This document shows, piece after piece, positions 25,148-38,032 of a stretch of DNA of 64,000 nt (positions within the stretch are counted from its first letter, which is position 1; every line of letters begins with the position of its first letter). The notes beneath the pieces are model-generated. The model was not told the DNA's origin. It saw only the letters and a list, made by a program, of their open reading frames with translations, and searched no databases. Source of the stretch: Paramecium sonneborni. Taxonomy: Eukaryota; Ciliophora; Oligohymenophorea; Peniculida; Parameciidae. The translations under genes and the position numbers were made by a program. Location of the stretch: the NCBI GenBank assembly GCA_905182985.1, contig CAJJDN010000124.1:1-64000 (forward strand), read 5' to 3'.

Positions 25148-25340
25148 AGTTATAATTGGCAATAGTAAAGTTGGTAAGTCTGCTCTTTTATTAAGATTTG
25201 CATAAATTGTGTGAAAATTACATACCAACAAATGGAGTTTATTTTAAATTCAAAACATTAAAAGTAAATAACAAAGGTTTGAAATTCTAACATTCTGATA
25301 CTGCTGGATAAGAAAGGATTTCAAATAATATGCTTATTAG
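25148..25340 (+). pseudogene. Rab-type small GTPase relic
   Basis: The P-loop is clear (VIIGNSKVGKSALLLRFA, matching GxxxxGKS) and so is the switch II start (FQHSDTAGQERISNN, matching DTAGQE). A TGA and a frame change separate the two after LLLRFA, and the downstream sequence degenerates within about 100 bases. A Rab needs a G4 NKxD, a G5 motif and a C-terminal Cys; none is seen. This is a decayed fragment. Confidence 0.6.
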
Positions 25341-25884
25341 AAAGAAGCTGATATAAAATTATTGTAATATTAAGATTGTCGAAGTTAAAAATATTTATTA
25401 TCTCTTGATAAGTTTGAAAATTTTGGTTGAATAAAATTGAAATTTATCCTGAGAAAAATAAAATAATTATTATAATTAGGAAGCAAATCAGGCTTATGTG
25501 CAAAATGAATAGAAGATAAAAGGGTAGGGGTGTGCCTTAAAAATCGCTACTAAATTGATGGCCAAAAGAGATTAACAAGTGTTAGATAAAAAAATAAAGG
25601 AACATAATAAAAAGGTTATTATTTAAAATATCAAGTAATTATATAGTCTCCAGATTGAAATAACAGACTATTCCTGGTTAAATTAATAGTGAACAATATT
25701 TCGATGAAACTTACATTTTTCTTAGAGTCTTTTTTTTTTTATTACCTTTTTCAATCTAATTTTGGAGAGTTTCTTAAAAAGATTATTGGCTTATAATGAA
25801 AATTATTTTTAAAGTTACTTGTTAATTAAGTGTCTTCAATATCATGATTTTATAAGATTCTATAGGTTACATTAAGATTTGCTT

Positions 25885-26136
25885 ATGTCTAATGAAAATG
25901 AAAGCACATTAGAAATTTAAAAAGAAAGACGTAAATTATTACTCTTATTAGGACGCAATAAAAGAAGTATTAATAATTTTCAAAGAAAAATAGAAAATAT
26001 TTAAGAATTTGAATAAAAAAAATAGAAAATTGTTTTTTTAGATGATAATTTATAAATGGTTGATATTTTATGGTTTAACTTTAAGATTATTCCATTTTAA
26101 CCTGACATAAATTTTGGCCATCATTTCAAAAAATGA
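25885..26136 (+). CDS. Hypothetical small protein, 83 residues
   Basis: ATG at 25885, TGA at 26134, no intron. The N-terminal half is highly charged and probably helical (ERRKLLLLLGRNKRSINNFQ), the C-terminal half hydrophobic/aromatic. Composition is better than the surroundings but 83 codons can occur by chance here. No relative recognised. Confidence 0.3.
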
Positions 26137-27336
26137 ATTTATGGAGTCTACCAATAATAGCAGTGTTTTGGATTTATAAATAAGTATCAAAATCTATATT
26201 TAAATACTTAGACTTCAAAAAATTTTGATTTCTCATCAACCAATAAATTTCCGATTATTCCCACAATAAAATAAATTTTAATATTAAAATAAAAGTTTTA
26301 AATAATTCTTCATATTAATTGATAGAAAAAGGGAGTCTATATATTAATGCCTTTTAATTTATTAATATATAATAAATTGATAATTCTTTTTATTTTTGAA
26401 AAAAATTAGTCTAAAAGTTAAATTAATTAATTAACTAAAAAAAAGTATATTCGAAAATTCTAAAATTACAATTGCTAAAAAATAATTAAAGATTCTTATT
26501 TTCTATTAATTTACTTATTTAAACAGTTTCTTTTTTAGATTTTTTCTGTTATCTTAGAAATATTTAAAACTTTAACTTAGGAAACTTTATCTTGAGAGAT
26601 TTAGAGAATAAATGTGGTATAAACTAAATATTCATATCTTTAACAAGTTATTATCAATTGAATTTAAGTATAAATTTAAAATATTATTCGTAAATCTTAT
26701 AAATATAATAATTTTCTTTATAAAGTTAATTTAGAAATGTTATTTTCTATATATCTATATATCTTAAATTAAAAATTTAGATTTGATTTATCTAACTAAA
26801 TATAGATGAAATCTTATTGGTTAAAACCTTTTGCTAGTTTATTTTTAGTTTAATAAAATGTTATTCTTATTATAAATTTTAAAGGCGCAAACTAAAAGTG
26901 ATCTTAGCTAGTATCAAATTATAGAATAGAGAAGCAAAGGAAAACTAGAATGCAATAATATAATTGTAGAAGAATCTCTTAAGGTATTGATTAATTGTTC
27001 ACGAAATTGAGATTGATAGTTTTTTAGTTATTTCATTTTCTTGATCTTTCAATTTGATATATTTCACACACAGTTAAGAATTGATTGTTAGGTCCAAACA
27101 AAATGATAGAAGGAATAAAATTAAAAAAAAATATTTATCTCACTGAGTTGATTTTTATATTTAAAAACTTAATTAAATAATTTTACGGACTACAACAATC
27201 TATAGATATAAACTAATTATAAAATTCAATATGGAAGACACTGTAAATATATAATTTATTTATAGTCAGTAAACAAAGAAATTAAAAAATATTTATTGGA
27301 TTAATAAATATAAATTTATTTTGTGATTATAATTTT
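26137..27336. other. Intergenic
   Basis: No gene supported. TGA occurs frequently in all frames and runs of A/T dominate. Confidence 0.4.
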
Positions 27337-28368
27337 TCATAAGTCTTTGACTTTTCTAATTTTAAGTTGATATGAGCCCACTTATTTGTTATTATACATA
27401 TCTATTTCTCCATCAAAAGTGATCAAATACTCTCCATCTTTGCTTAAGCAACCAAATATTGCGGTGCCATCATATTAAATAGATTATACAGGATGAAATT
27501 AATAATTTTCCATTATCCGAATTAAATGAACATTTTAATAATTTTTACTTACAAGTAATCTTTTAGTTTTTATATATTGTAATGGAAAAAATATATTTTG
27601 GTCTTAAGGGCTATCAGACTTTAATTTCAATTCTGTTTTTAACTTGAATGTTTTAATTTCTTAATCAGATTCAAAGAATTATAGTTTTCCTTGAGTAAGT
27701 TAAATTGTAAAAAGGTAATCATCAATAAAACAAAGACGATACCCAATTTAATCTAATTTAATTTTCTAAAAAACTATCCATTATTAATCATTCTATGACA
27801 TTTACAAAATCAAAATTAATGGATCATCTGAACAACAAATAAGTTAATTTTAAGAATCATTAAAACTTAATTAATAAACAGCACCACATTAGTTGGAAAT
27901 AGTTTATTAACAAATCCATTAATTTTATTTTTCCCAAAATTTGATTGTTTTATCATAAGCACCTGAGACTATTAAATCTTCATTTTGATTAAGTTCTAAA
28001 CAATTAATCTAAATAGTATGTCCTAATAGTTTTTATTAAGGAATCCACTAATTATTAGAGTCAATGGACCAAATTATGATGACACTTTCTGAAGAAGAAG
28101 AAATGAAGAGATTGGATTTTTCAAAAAACTTTAATGTGTTGACTTAGTATAAATGTTCTCTCAATATTTATTTTTGTATTAGAACTCCTTCTTTATGTTC
28201 ATAGATATGGATTTATGATTCAAATCCAGCTATTAATAAGGAACAATCATGATTGAATGCCATTGCATAAGAATGTCCTTTTGAAGGATATGAACTTACT
28301 ATTTCATATGAGAAATTTTTGATTTCTAGTTTTTTTGCCTCATTTTGTTGATTATTATTTGAATCCAT
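27337..28368 (-). CDS. WD40-repeat protein, 343 residues
   Basis: Single exon, ATG 28368 to TGA 27337-27339, with no interruption. The N-terminus is Asn/Gln-rich (MDSNNNQQNEAKK). WD units are visible across the whole length: HSYAMAFNHDCSLLIAG, LREHLYQVNTLKFFE with LFISSSSESVIIIW, LLGHTIQINCLELN with DLIVSGAYDKTIKFW, CGAVYQLSFND with QLICCSDD, and a last blade ending in DGEYLITFDG. It should fold as a beta-propeller used as a protein-binding platform. Unlike the relative at 34047 it lacks the N-terminal zinc-finger part. The specific partner is unknown. Confidence 0.85.
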
Positions 28369-30377
28369 TTATTTTTAATTAAAATCTTTTATTTTTATTT
28401 AATTTAATACAATCATTTAGTATATATATTCCTTTATTAAGACCTCCGTTATATTTTAATCTTTAATAATTATGAAATAAAAAATGTATAACTATTTTTG
28501 GATTAAATCCATTAAACAAATCATTTCCTATTTTACTTGATAATAATACAAAGAGACTGGAAGATAATGTGAATTAATACTTTATTAGCTTACTATTAAT
28601 ATATAGGATAAATTTATAACAGTATATTAATAAATTTTTTAATTATACTAATAATTTAATTCTGAAATTATTGATATATATTAGACAAAACTTAAATGAA
28701 CTTTAATTTTTTATAGATCTTCTTATATGAATTAAATAAAGCAATAAGTTTTGACGAAAAACTATTATTTAAATTAATTTAATTAATCAAACCTAATTAG
28801 AATTATTAATAAACATTGCTAATTTGTACAAAAATTTTTGAACTTTTTGTTAATCAATCAATAAAAAAGATCTTTGCTTAAGCTTGATAACCTTAAATTT
28901 TATTGATTTTTATAATTCTGATCCAAATGGATTAATTAATAAATTAGATGGTGGTTGTAACACTCATACATTTTTTCAGACTTCAATAATTATAAAACAG
29001 CAAGAATTTTCAAAAAATTTTTGGGATATAAACATAAAGGTTTATTTGATATATTTTCAAATTTATTTAATATATAATTAAAACAAGAGTAAAAGTGTAT
29101 GAAAAGATCCAAAATAGAGATTAAATACAGAGAATTTCATAGTAGGAATAATTTTGAAAAAAATAAAAAAGATTTAGGAAGGGTTAGCAATTTTGAATAA
29201 AATAATTAAATTTATACAAATCGATAACTCTATTCAATAGAGAATTTAAATAGATGCCTGAAATTATGTTAAAGGCTTTTTTGCAAAATATAATATATTT
29301 TTAAAATATTAAACTATTATTTAAAAAAAAAAATATATTTAATATCAACATTCATGATTTTTTAAAGTAATTTAACATCACTTATCTTCATAACTTATTA
29401 TATCTTAAATGAAATTTTTTTATAGCAATAACTCTGAATTGGGCATAAACTTTTTCATTGAAAATTGTAGCAGATCTTAAATTTTTAAATATTTTGAGCC
29501 ATACCCTTATCAAAAAGAAAGGATTTTAGAGAAAAATACTAAAATTAGTAAAAAATAGGTAAATATCACAGAAACACTATAATTTTCTAATTTACCTTAC
29601 TAGAAGATCTCTTGAATTACTTTGGCTGTATATATGATTTCATATTAAGTTTTATAGCATATATATATTTATATTTCATTTTTATAAAAAGAAACATTAT
29701 CCTTTAATGGAATCCAAAAATAAGATAAAAATAATTGATATAAAATGTGAGAAATATGAAATGAGAAGCTTAGAAAATAATTATTTTTTAAGTCTCAAAA
29801 ATTATTTGAAAGTGAATTAGTTGTAATTTATTTTGATTTAAGAATTCTAATGTTTAGAACAAAGTCATTATTGATATATTAGTATTAATAACAGAGATTT
29901 ATTGTTATAATCTTAAAATTGTTCTTAGAGTTCACAAAATCTCTTGTTTTGTTCAAAGAGAAATTCGTAGGTAAGTTTTGCTGTAAAAATTTCAAAGAAT
30001 TTATTTCATATCATAATAACTTTGAAGTATTTTTCATAGTTTAGATTTATAAATAAAAATAAAAATAATTTTATTGAATAGAAATTAATTATACTAAAAA
30101 AATTATTAAATATAATTTAAGCGGTTTGATGCTAATTCTAAAAGAAAAAAATAAGTTAAGTGCGTCTTTAAAGAATTTGTGGTGTAATTATAGAGTGATA
30201 CATAAAAATGTTGAAAAAATAAGAAAATATATTATGAATAGGAATGTGGATATTGTGTTAAATAATTGAGGTTCAACTGAATTTTGATATCATGATAAAG
30301 TATTTTTTGAGTATATATATCAAAAATATATAATAGATATAAGTTAAATTAATAAAATCTTTTTTAAAAAATCTCGG
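28369..30377. other. Intergenic
   Basis: About 2 kb between the divergent WD40 and Myb genes. A plus-strand frame around 28800-29085 is open but has no motif. No RNA gene recognised. Confidence 0.4.
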
Positions 30378-31199
30378 ATGAGTTATAAAAGCAAAAGTAG
30401 AAAATAAACTGTAAGACATAACACATAAAGTGATGATGAAAGTTATGAGAAAAAAGATATTCGGACAAGTTAAAGAACTAAATGGAGTCAAGAGGAAATA
30501 AAGCAATTAAAGGCTTATGTTTAATTGTATGGTCCTCGTTGGCTTAAAATAGCATAGAAAATGGAAGAAAGGAATGCTTCTTAATGTTGTTAGAGATGGA
30601 AAAGAATAAAAAAGGATTAAGGGTTATAAACAAATAAGGCTAAACGATGGACATAAAATGAAGATGAAACTTTATTAAGAATATACGATGAGGTTGGACC
30701 ATAATGGAATACAATAGCCAAATAAATGAAGAGCAAGACAGATAGATAAGTAAGAAGAAGGTATATGAATACTCTTGATCCTAATCTTAATCATGGACCT
30801 ATGACAGAAGAAGAAGATTAATTAATATATTAAGAATATTTAAGGTACGGATCGTCATGGACTAAAATATCAGAAAAAATGCCTGGAAGATCTGTATAAT
30901 ATTCATAATATAAAATTTAGGAAAACATGATCAAAAATAGGTTCTATTCGTTTATTAAATAAAAATACATGAATCAACCTAATCTATATTTTAAAGTCAA
31001 ACCATTTGATGAAGTATAAATGCCAGAAGAACAACCTTAAAATATTTTTCAATAAGATTTTAATTGTTAGTTCAAATATGACTCAGAAGAATACTATAAT
31101 TAAGATCTATTTAACGATTCCAATGAGATAATGATTGATAATAATTAATCAAACATTCTTGGAATATTAAATCAAAAGGCCAAATTCTTTAGACTCTGA
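30378..31199 (+). CDS. Three-repeat Myb DNA-binding protein
   Basis: Spliced product of about 264 residues. A basic N-terminus is followed by three Myb/SANT repeats with regularly spaced Trp: repeat 1 around TKWSQEEIKQLKAYVQLYGP with WLKIAQKM and CCQRWKRI; repeat 2 around KRWTQNEDETLLRIYDEVG with WNTIAKQMKSKTDRQVRRRY; repeat 3 around GPMTEEEDQLIYQEYLRYG with WTKISEKMPGRSENMIKNRF. The intron 30894-30920 (27 nt) is inferred because its removal joins GRS to ENMIKNRF as in other R3 repeats. An acidic Asn/Gln-rich tail follows. Likely a nuclear sequence-specific DNA-binding factor; targets unknown. Stop TGA 31197. Confidence 0.88.
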
Positions 31200-34046
31200 T
31201 ATTTATACATGATTTATTAGCAATCATTTAATAATGTCGATATTAATTTTTTCACTCACATTTTATTTTCTCAATACATTAAGAATCTTCTTGCCTTCCA
31301 TTTTTGCATTCATATTATTAAATTATTAAATCAATCAATCCCTAAAATTTTTTTATCGGTCTTGCTGTTTAACTTTAATATTTAATTAAAAATTTATTAA
31401 ATTAATATTTTTCTATATAAAAATATTTAATTTTATTCAAGAATTTAAATCATAATATTTATGATTAATATCTCTTTAAAGGAAAATTTATCTAAAGAAA
31501 ATTCCTACTCTTAAAGAAATTAGGTAAATAATAAGTTTTGTTATGCCATTCTAATTTAAATTGTATTTTTAGGTAAACAGCTACTAGTAGCTATTTCCTA
31601 GGCTTTGTAATTTAAGTATTATAATGACAATCAAAAGGATTAAATATTTAATCAAGTTTGAGTCTATTAAATATTTATATGATCGAGTTACTAATTCAAT
31701 TAATACCTTCTGTGTATTATAAATTGAATAAAAACAATCAACATTATTCCAAATTTAAGTATTTAATTTTTAAAGAAGGCAATTTATTGATTTGATTGAG
31801 GGTTAATAATTATGCTATTTTCTCTTCCAGTGTGATGTCATAAAAATTGACAGCTATGTATCATCAATAGACATTTATTTGAAACCAATCAAAGTAAATT
31901 AATAAATTTTTTTATTCTTCTTTTTTACTATAGACTTTTTAGGTTGCAATTTTTAACCTATAAATTTATGATTATTTTCATATCAATGTTCATTATATTT
32001 CAATGTATAAATAATCTTCTATAATTATCTCCATCCTAGCTTGCAATACTGGAGATTCATAAATATATTTACTTCTTTATAAAATGGTAAAAAATTTGGC
32101 TTTTCTTAAGACTAAAATAAATATTTTGAGTATTATAAACAAATGACAAAATGTTTTTCAATCAACAATTACTCCTATCTTACCACAATATGATATCTCT
32201 GTTTAAGTAGTTTTCTTTTAGCACTGAATCATAATCTGTTTAATCTTTTCGTATATTACAATCAATCAAAAGTGAATTTGAATAACCCTGTTCTCTAGAA
32301 TGTATATTTATTGTTTCATTACATTTCAGAAAAGTAAATCCAGTTTTTTAGTCTATTTATCGATTTCAGAAATATCGGAAATTCCTATTGCCACAATATC
32401 AATATGTTAAAATTAATTATAATTAAATTATAAACTAAATGTTTGCATTCTACAATGTTATTTACCGATCCTTTTGATTACAAAAGAGATGTTTTGAAGT
32501 CAATTGATAAATCATATTAACAACTTACTTTTTATAATAATCCTTTAAGCTATTTTTAAAATGGTCTTATTCCAATAAAATTATATAAAATACAAAAAAT
32601 CATATTCCATAGAGATTACCATAATTTCGCAAAATCAGTATTATTACTATTTATTATTTATGTATTCATTTATTTAGTAATTATTTAATCATCAACGATG
32701 GATGTGTATTAATATCATTGTTAAATGATAATTTAATTTTAATATATCAAAATACTTTCTTTTAATCTTGATTGTTAAGATGATATTAAATAAAACATAT
32801 CCAGCCACTTTAAGCTGTAAAAGTATGTTTATTAATATGAAATGATGTAATTGGATTTGCTATATTCTTGAAAGCTTATCTAAATTATGATCTGATTTCT
32901 TCTTAATTGATGTACAAAATCAAATACCGACGATTTGTTTTATTCATATGGATTAAATTTAATGAGTTGATTCAACTCTTTGATTTCATATCCATTTCTT
33001 GAATTCTTTCAATTAATTATTAACAAAAAGCATTTTTTGCAAGTTTAAAAGACTTTATTGTACAAAAATTTTATTAATTTATTATTTTTTTATTTTCATT
33101 CTCTTGCAATATCAAATTTATATTATCTAATTATTTTTGAGTTAAAAATAATAGATTGTAATATTAATATCCTAATTTAGATAGAGTAAAAATTCAAAAT
33201 TTTATAAATATACTCAACCTTTAAAAATTCATTTGAATCTATTGGATTTTTATCTATTTTTTAAGTTAGAAGTAAAATTCAATATCTGAAATAGAATATA
33301 AATTTAATCTATACTTTTTTTTTGTCCTTACTTCTAATTTTATTTCTAAAATTATTCAAATTGATGATTTAAAAGAATGAATTAGGAATAATATAGTTAG
33401 CGGTATGAAAAAGAATCTTTTAAATATTAGAAAAACATACAAATTAATGATATGCAATAATAAATTATAAAATTTCTGTATATTCAAATTATTAATAAAA
33501 ATTTATAATAGATTTTTAGATATAAAAGTTAATTTCAAGAAGATTAATTTCTTTTAAATAAGAATAAGTTAACAAAAATTTTGTTTAATTTAAGACTATA
33601 AATAAATTTAATTGTTCAAAACAAAATTATAGCATTATTAAACTTATTTCATAGCCGAGTTTTTTAGTGATAAGTTTTTGTAAAATTCTATGATATTTCA
33701 AGTAAAATTCTATGATATTTCAAGTAAAATTCTAAATTACTTCTTAAAATCATAAATTTATTAACAGACTTAGCTCAATATTTTTATTTCAAACTATATA
33801 ATTTAATTTAAAAAAGCCGAAATAGATTATGTTAATATGGATTATTCAAATTTTTTATTTAATTTTTGCATTTGATAATTTTCTAAATGTTTTAAATGAG
33901 TATGCTGATTATCCTAGATTTAATTTTTTTCAGTTATATAGAATACAATCATTGTCAATAAATTATATATGGTTGATAAATTTGAAAATTAATGTAAATA
34001 ATACTAAAATAAAAATTGATTTAAATATAATAAAAATTCTACTAAA
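31200..34046. other. Long intergenic or decayed region
   Basis: No intact gene. Around 32000-32620 the minus strand carries coding-like pieces in two frames (IVAIGISDISEIDKQTK, then TGFTFLKCNETINIHSREQG) that could be a decayed beta-sandwich domain, but no family can be assigned. A 22-bp tandem repeat lies at 33680-33735. Confidence 0.35.
33680..33735 (+). repeat. 22-bp tandem repeat, about 2.5 copies
   Basis: Two exact copies of a 22-bp unit (gtaaaattctatgatatttc plus aa) at 33680-33701 and 33702-33723 and a partial third to 33735. It lies in non-coding DNA upstream of the WD40 gene at 34047. Confidence 0.85.
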
Positions 34047-35495
34047 ATGATGAAATGTTATCATAGAAACCATGAAAATGATGCTGATATATTTTGTATA
34101 AATGAGAATTGCAAAGAATTTCGAATATTTTGTTTTGAATGTTAAAAAAATGGTATGCATTATGGTCACCCTGAAAGTTATAAAAAAATAAAAGAAGTGA
34201 TTTAAGAATTAGTTAGTTTATAAAATAATTAAAGAGAAATTATTGATTATTTGTAAAGTGTAAAGGACAAGATAAATAGTGAGTTTGATAACTTAATTTA
34301 AGGATTAAGATCATAATAATTGATAGATTGGGAGAATATAAAAAATCTGAATGGTGAAGAATGGAATAAAATAATATGTAATCTTCTAAAATATAGAAAT
34401 AACAAGGAAAAAAAACTATTAAGAAATATTTTGAGTAATAACGCAACATATTTAATAGAACAATTGAATAATTATCATAAAGAAATATTTGTAGAGTTTG
34501 TTCCTAATTTGGAGAGTAAAAGTTTGTAAATTATAGATGAGGTTGATAATAAGAATTTTAGTTATGAAATAATGAAAGAAAGTAGTTTCATAGATAGTAA
34601 GTGTTACTCTTTTACTTTTAATAATAAGTAATCATAAATGATGGTTGGTTATAGTAATAGCAAAATAAAAGTATTTAATTTTGAGAATGGGTAAACAAGT
34701 TTATTTTAAGAATTGCATGATCATGAAAATAGTGTCTTTTGTTTGGAATTTATGAGAAAATCAAATAAATTAGTTTCTGGAAGTGCTGATGAATCTATTT
34801 GTATATGGGAATAAAATAATGATTTGAGATGGTAACTTTAACAATAATTAAATGGAAACTCATAATCTATAATTTGTTTGGCAATAAATGTTAATGAGAA
34901 TGAAATAATATGTGGTGGTTACAATTCATAAATAAAACGTTGGAGATAGTAAAGAAGTGTATGGTAATGCATATAAACATTGAAAATCAATAAGGGTTCT
35001 ATAAAGAGTATTGCTTATAATAATTCAGAGAGTCATTTAATATTTTGTAACAATTTAAAATAAATATTTGTTTGCTAATAATAATAAGATGAATGGGAAA
35101 TAAATAAAGAAATAAATGTTGATGATAGTGGATATAGATTAAGTTTTATAGATGAGAAAACATTTGCGTTTTAAAGATATTGTTAAGAAATGTTAGATAT
35201 ATATGATTTGGATGGTAGATAAGTATAATTAGTGGAAGTTGATAATGGAAAGAGTCGTAATTGTAATGATTGGTTTCCATAACGTTTTATTAGAGAGAAA
35301 TGTATTTTAGTAAATAAAAATGGATCTTGTATAAATTTCATAAAGGTAGAGAAAGATGGAAAACTAGAAATGAAATTTAATATAGAATTTTAGAGTCATG
35401 ATATCTGGGGAACAATAACTTATGATGGAGAATACCTTATTACATGGGATGGAGACTCAAAGTAAATATAAATTAGAAAATATGTTATAAAATGA
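34047..35495 (+). CDS. B-box-like zinc finger + WD40 protein, 482 residues
   Basis: Single exon, ATG 34047 (MMKCYHRNHEN), TGA 35493. Residues 4-42 form a Cys/His cluster (CYHRNHE.....C....CKEFRIFC.EC.......H) with B-box-like spacing. A charged helical segment follows, then WD blades: MMVGYSNSKIKVFNF, ELHDHENSVFCLEFMRKSNK with LVSGSADESICIW, IICLAIN with IICGGYNSQIKRW, and later degenerate blades to DGEYLITWDGDS. The architecture (metal-binding N-terminus, coiled coil, propeller) suggests a scaffold, perhaps an E3-like adaptor by analogy with TRIM proteins. That role is inference only. It is the intact counterpart of the relics at 10339 and 7726. Confidence 0.85.
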
Positions 35496-35606
35496 TTCTT
35501 TAAAAATATGTTTTATATATATACATAGAATTAATCATATAAATTTTCCATTTAAATATTCACAAGAATGGATGAGAATATTATCACTAGTATATTATAT
35601 AAATTA

Positions 35607-37623
35607 TCACTCTTAAAATGTTGATTAAAATTCAATCCAATTTCCTTATTTAAATCCTTAATGATCATATAATCCACCACCACTAAATTATATATTATAA
35701 GTTTACATAGTTTTAAAAAAGTATCCATCAGATTATTTATATTTAATTACCCACTTTCCTTATTTAATTCCTTTATTATATTGTCCTACATAGATTATTT
35801 AAAAATAGCTATATGATATTATTTTTATACCTATTAAAGTTATTATGGATATCAATCCATTAACCTTCTTTAATTCCATGATTCTCATAAGATCCTCCTC
35901 CTCTAAATTTAATTACTATATTTTAATTACATTTCTTCATTTTTATTTTGATTCTTGTATTTTGTCTTCCACTTACCAAATTTAAATCCATTTTTATATT
36001 CTCCAACAAATACAATTTAACACTCACTTTTATATGCATATTATCTACTCTTAATAATTTTCATATAAATCAATCCAATAACCATTTTTCATTCCATTCT
36101 CATCATATATTCCTCCTCCACTTCTTATAATATAAATAAATACATCATTGCATTAATATTACATTAAATACTCTTCCATTCTCCATATTTCTAATCATTT
36201 TCGTATTTACCAACATTAACAATTTAACAAAAACTAAACTTCATAATTCTATTTGTATACTAATCAAAATTCTCATGTAAATCTACCCATAATCCGCATT
36301 TCATTCCTTAATTATTATAACATCCTTCACCTCTATTTAATTATATTTATTATTAATTACATCAATTTCTTATCAAAAATTGTTTTCCATTTTCTATTCC
36401 TAATACCATTTTCATAATCACCTATATAAATAACTTAACAATAACTAAATTATATATATTCATATTTCTAATATTACCTATTATAATTCTCATATAATTC
36501 CATCCATTTCCCTTATTTTTATCCTTATTCATTATAATAACCTCCACCACTATCAATTAATTACTCTATTAATACGTTATGCTATTTCTAAATATAATAT
36601 CCCACATTCCAACCTTCTTACCATCAAAATATTCTCCAACATTTTATTCACTTATTTTTATAACATATATATATCATTTTACTTTTTTTCTAATTCTATC
36701 CACATACCCTACTTTATACCATTTTCATCATATTAACCACCATCACTATATTATTATTATACTCAATACATTTTTGTATTATTTTAAATTATATTCCAAT
36801 TTCCAATCTTTAAACCATTTCTATATTATCCACTTTCAATACTTTAACCAAATTCCAAATTCTAAAATTATAATTTACTCCATTTTCCATTCTTATTACC
36901 ATTTTAATTGTAAATTCCTATTCCAAATATCTTTCCTCCATTATTTACATACCATAGCCCTACTTTTTTACCATCATTATATTCTCCTTCATAACTCATT
37001 TAATAAATACTATTTTTAAATTTTCAAATTGTACTCATTGAAATTCTCATCTAAATCTATCCATTTCCCATGCTTCAATTCATTTTAATTATAATAACCA
37101 CCTCCTCTTTTTTCAATATATATTCAACTTACATCTATTAAACCTTATAAATTGTTTTCCAATATCCTCTTTTAATATCATTTTTATATTCTCCTTCATA
37201 AATAACTTCACATTTACTATTTATATAATTAACCTTACTCCCAAAAATTTTCAAATAAATCAATCCATATGCCTTATTTGTTACCCATCTCATTATAATA
37301 TCCACCTATGTTTAATCTTTCCCCTCCCCAAAATACTCTCCATCTTCCTATTCTCTTATTTTTATTTCCAATTTATCCATCCCATCTTAAATTCTTTATT
37401 TATTCAAAATTTCTCATCTCTATAATAGATGAATCATTTTTCATTTCTCTTAAATTATTACTTTATTTTAATACATCTTTTGAATTTATCCATCTCTTAT
37501 ATATTAAATATATCCATTAATAGTTAAATTAATCTAATATTGACTCTCCATAAATTTCCAAGGTATTTAACTCTAATTAATCAACAATGCAGTTTTTATT
37601 CTATTCTTATCTTCAAAACTCAT
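35607..37623 (-). CDS. MORN-like repeat protein with two introns per repeat
   Basis: Start ATG 37623 (MSFEDKNRIKTALLIN), stop TGA 35607-35609. An N-terminal domain (IGRWRVFWGGERLNIGGYY) is followed by about eight repeats of the kind GGGxYxxxGxKxGxWIDLxExF...IYxGEYKNGxKxGxW. This is the same family as the gene at 16955. Splicing is needed about every 100 bp: introns verified by frame include 37449-37474 and 37217-37238. Each repeat carries one intron at the Ile-Gly-Gly-Gly junction and another after the N-F-x-(D/E) segment, both phase 2. In every repeat I followed, removal of the introns gave one continuous frame, so the gene looks intact. It converges on the WD40 gene with 111 bp between stops. 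Confidence 0.72.
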
Positions 37624-38032
37624 ATATAAAATGTAAAATTATTTCTTATTTTTATTGATGATTATGTAATGTAATTAGAAATCACAATAATAATAAAATT
37701 AAATCAATTTATATTCTAAAGTTGGAAATATAAATTATTTGTATATCACTTTTGAAACACTTTACTTTAAGTAAATTGTTTATTTTTGATAATAAACTTG
37801 TTATAATCAAATTATATTATATTCTAATTGAAACCTGATTACATTTTAAATAAAGAAAGCTAATTAATAAATTTTAAAAAAGATAAATAAATAATATTGC
37901 AATAAACAAATTTAGATTATGATAATGTTAATAAATAAATTACTTTTTTATTAGTGATATAAATTGAGATTGAATATATTTTTTAATTAAAATAATCCAT
38001 ATTGCACATATTGTAGTTGTTTCAAAATTTGT

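Noticed and set aside
32000..32620. Decayed SPRY-like domain on the minus strand
   Set aside because: Readable pieces exist in two frames, but I could not place the diagnostic motifs; left as unassigned sequence.
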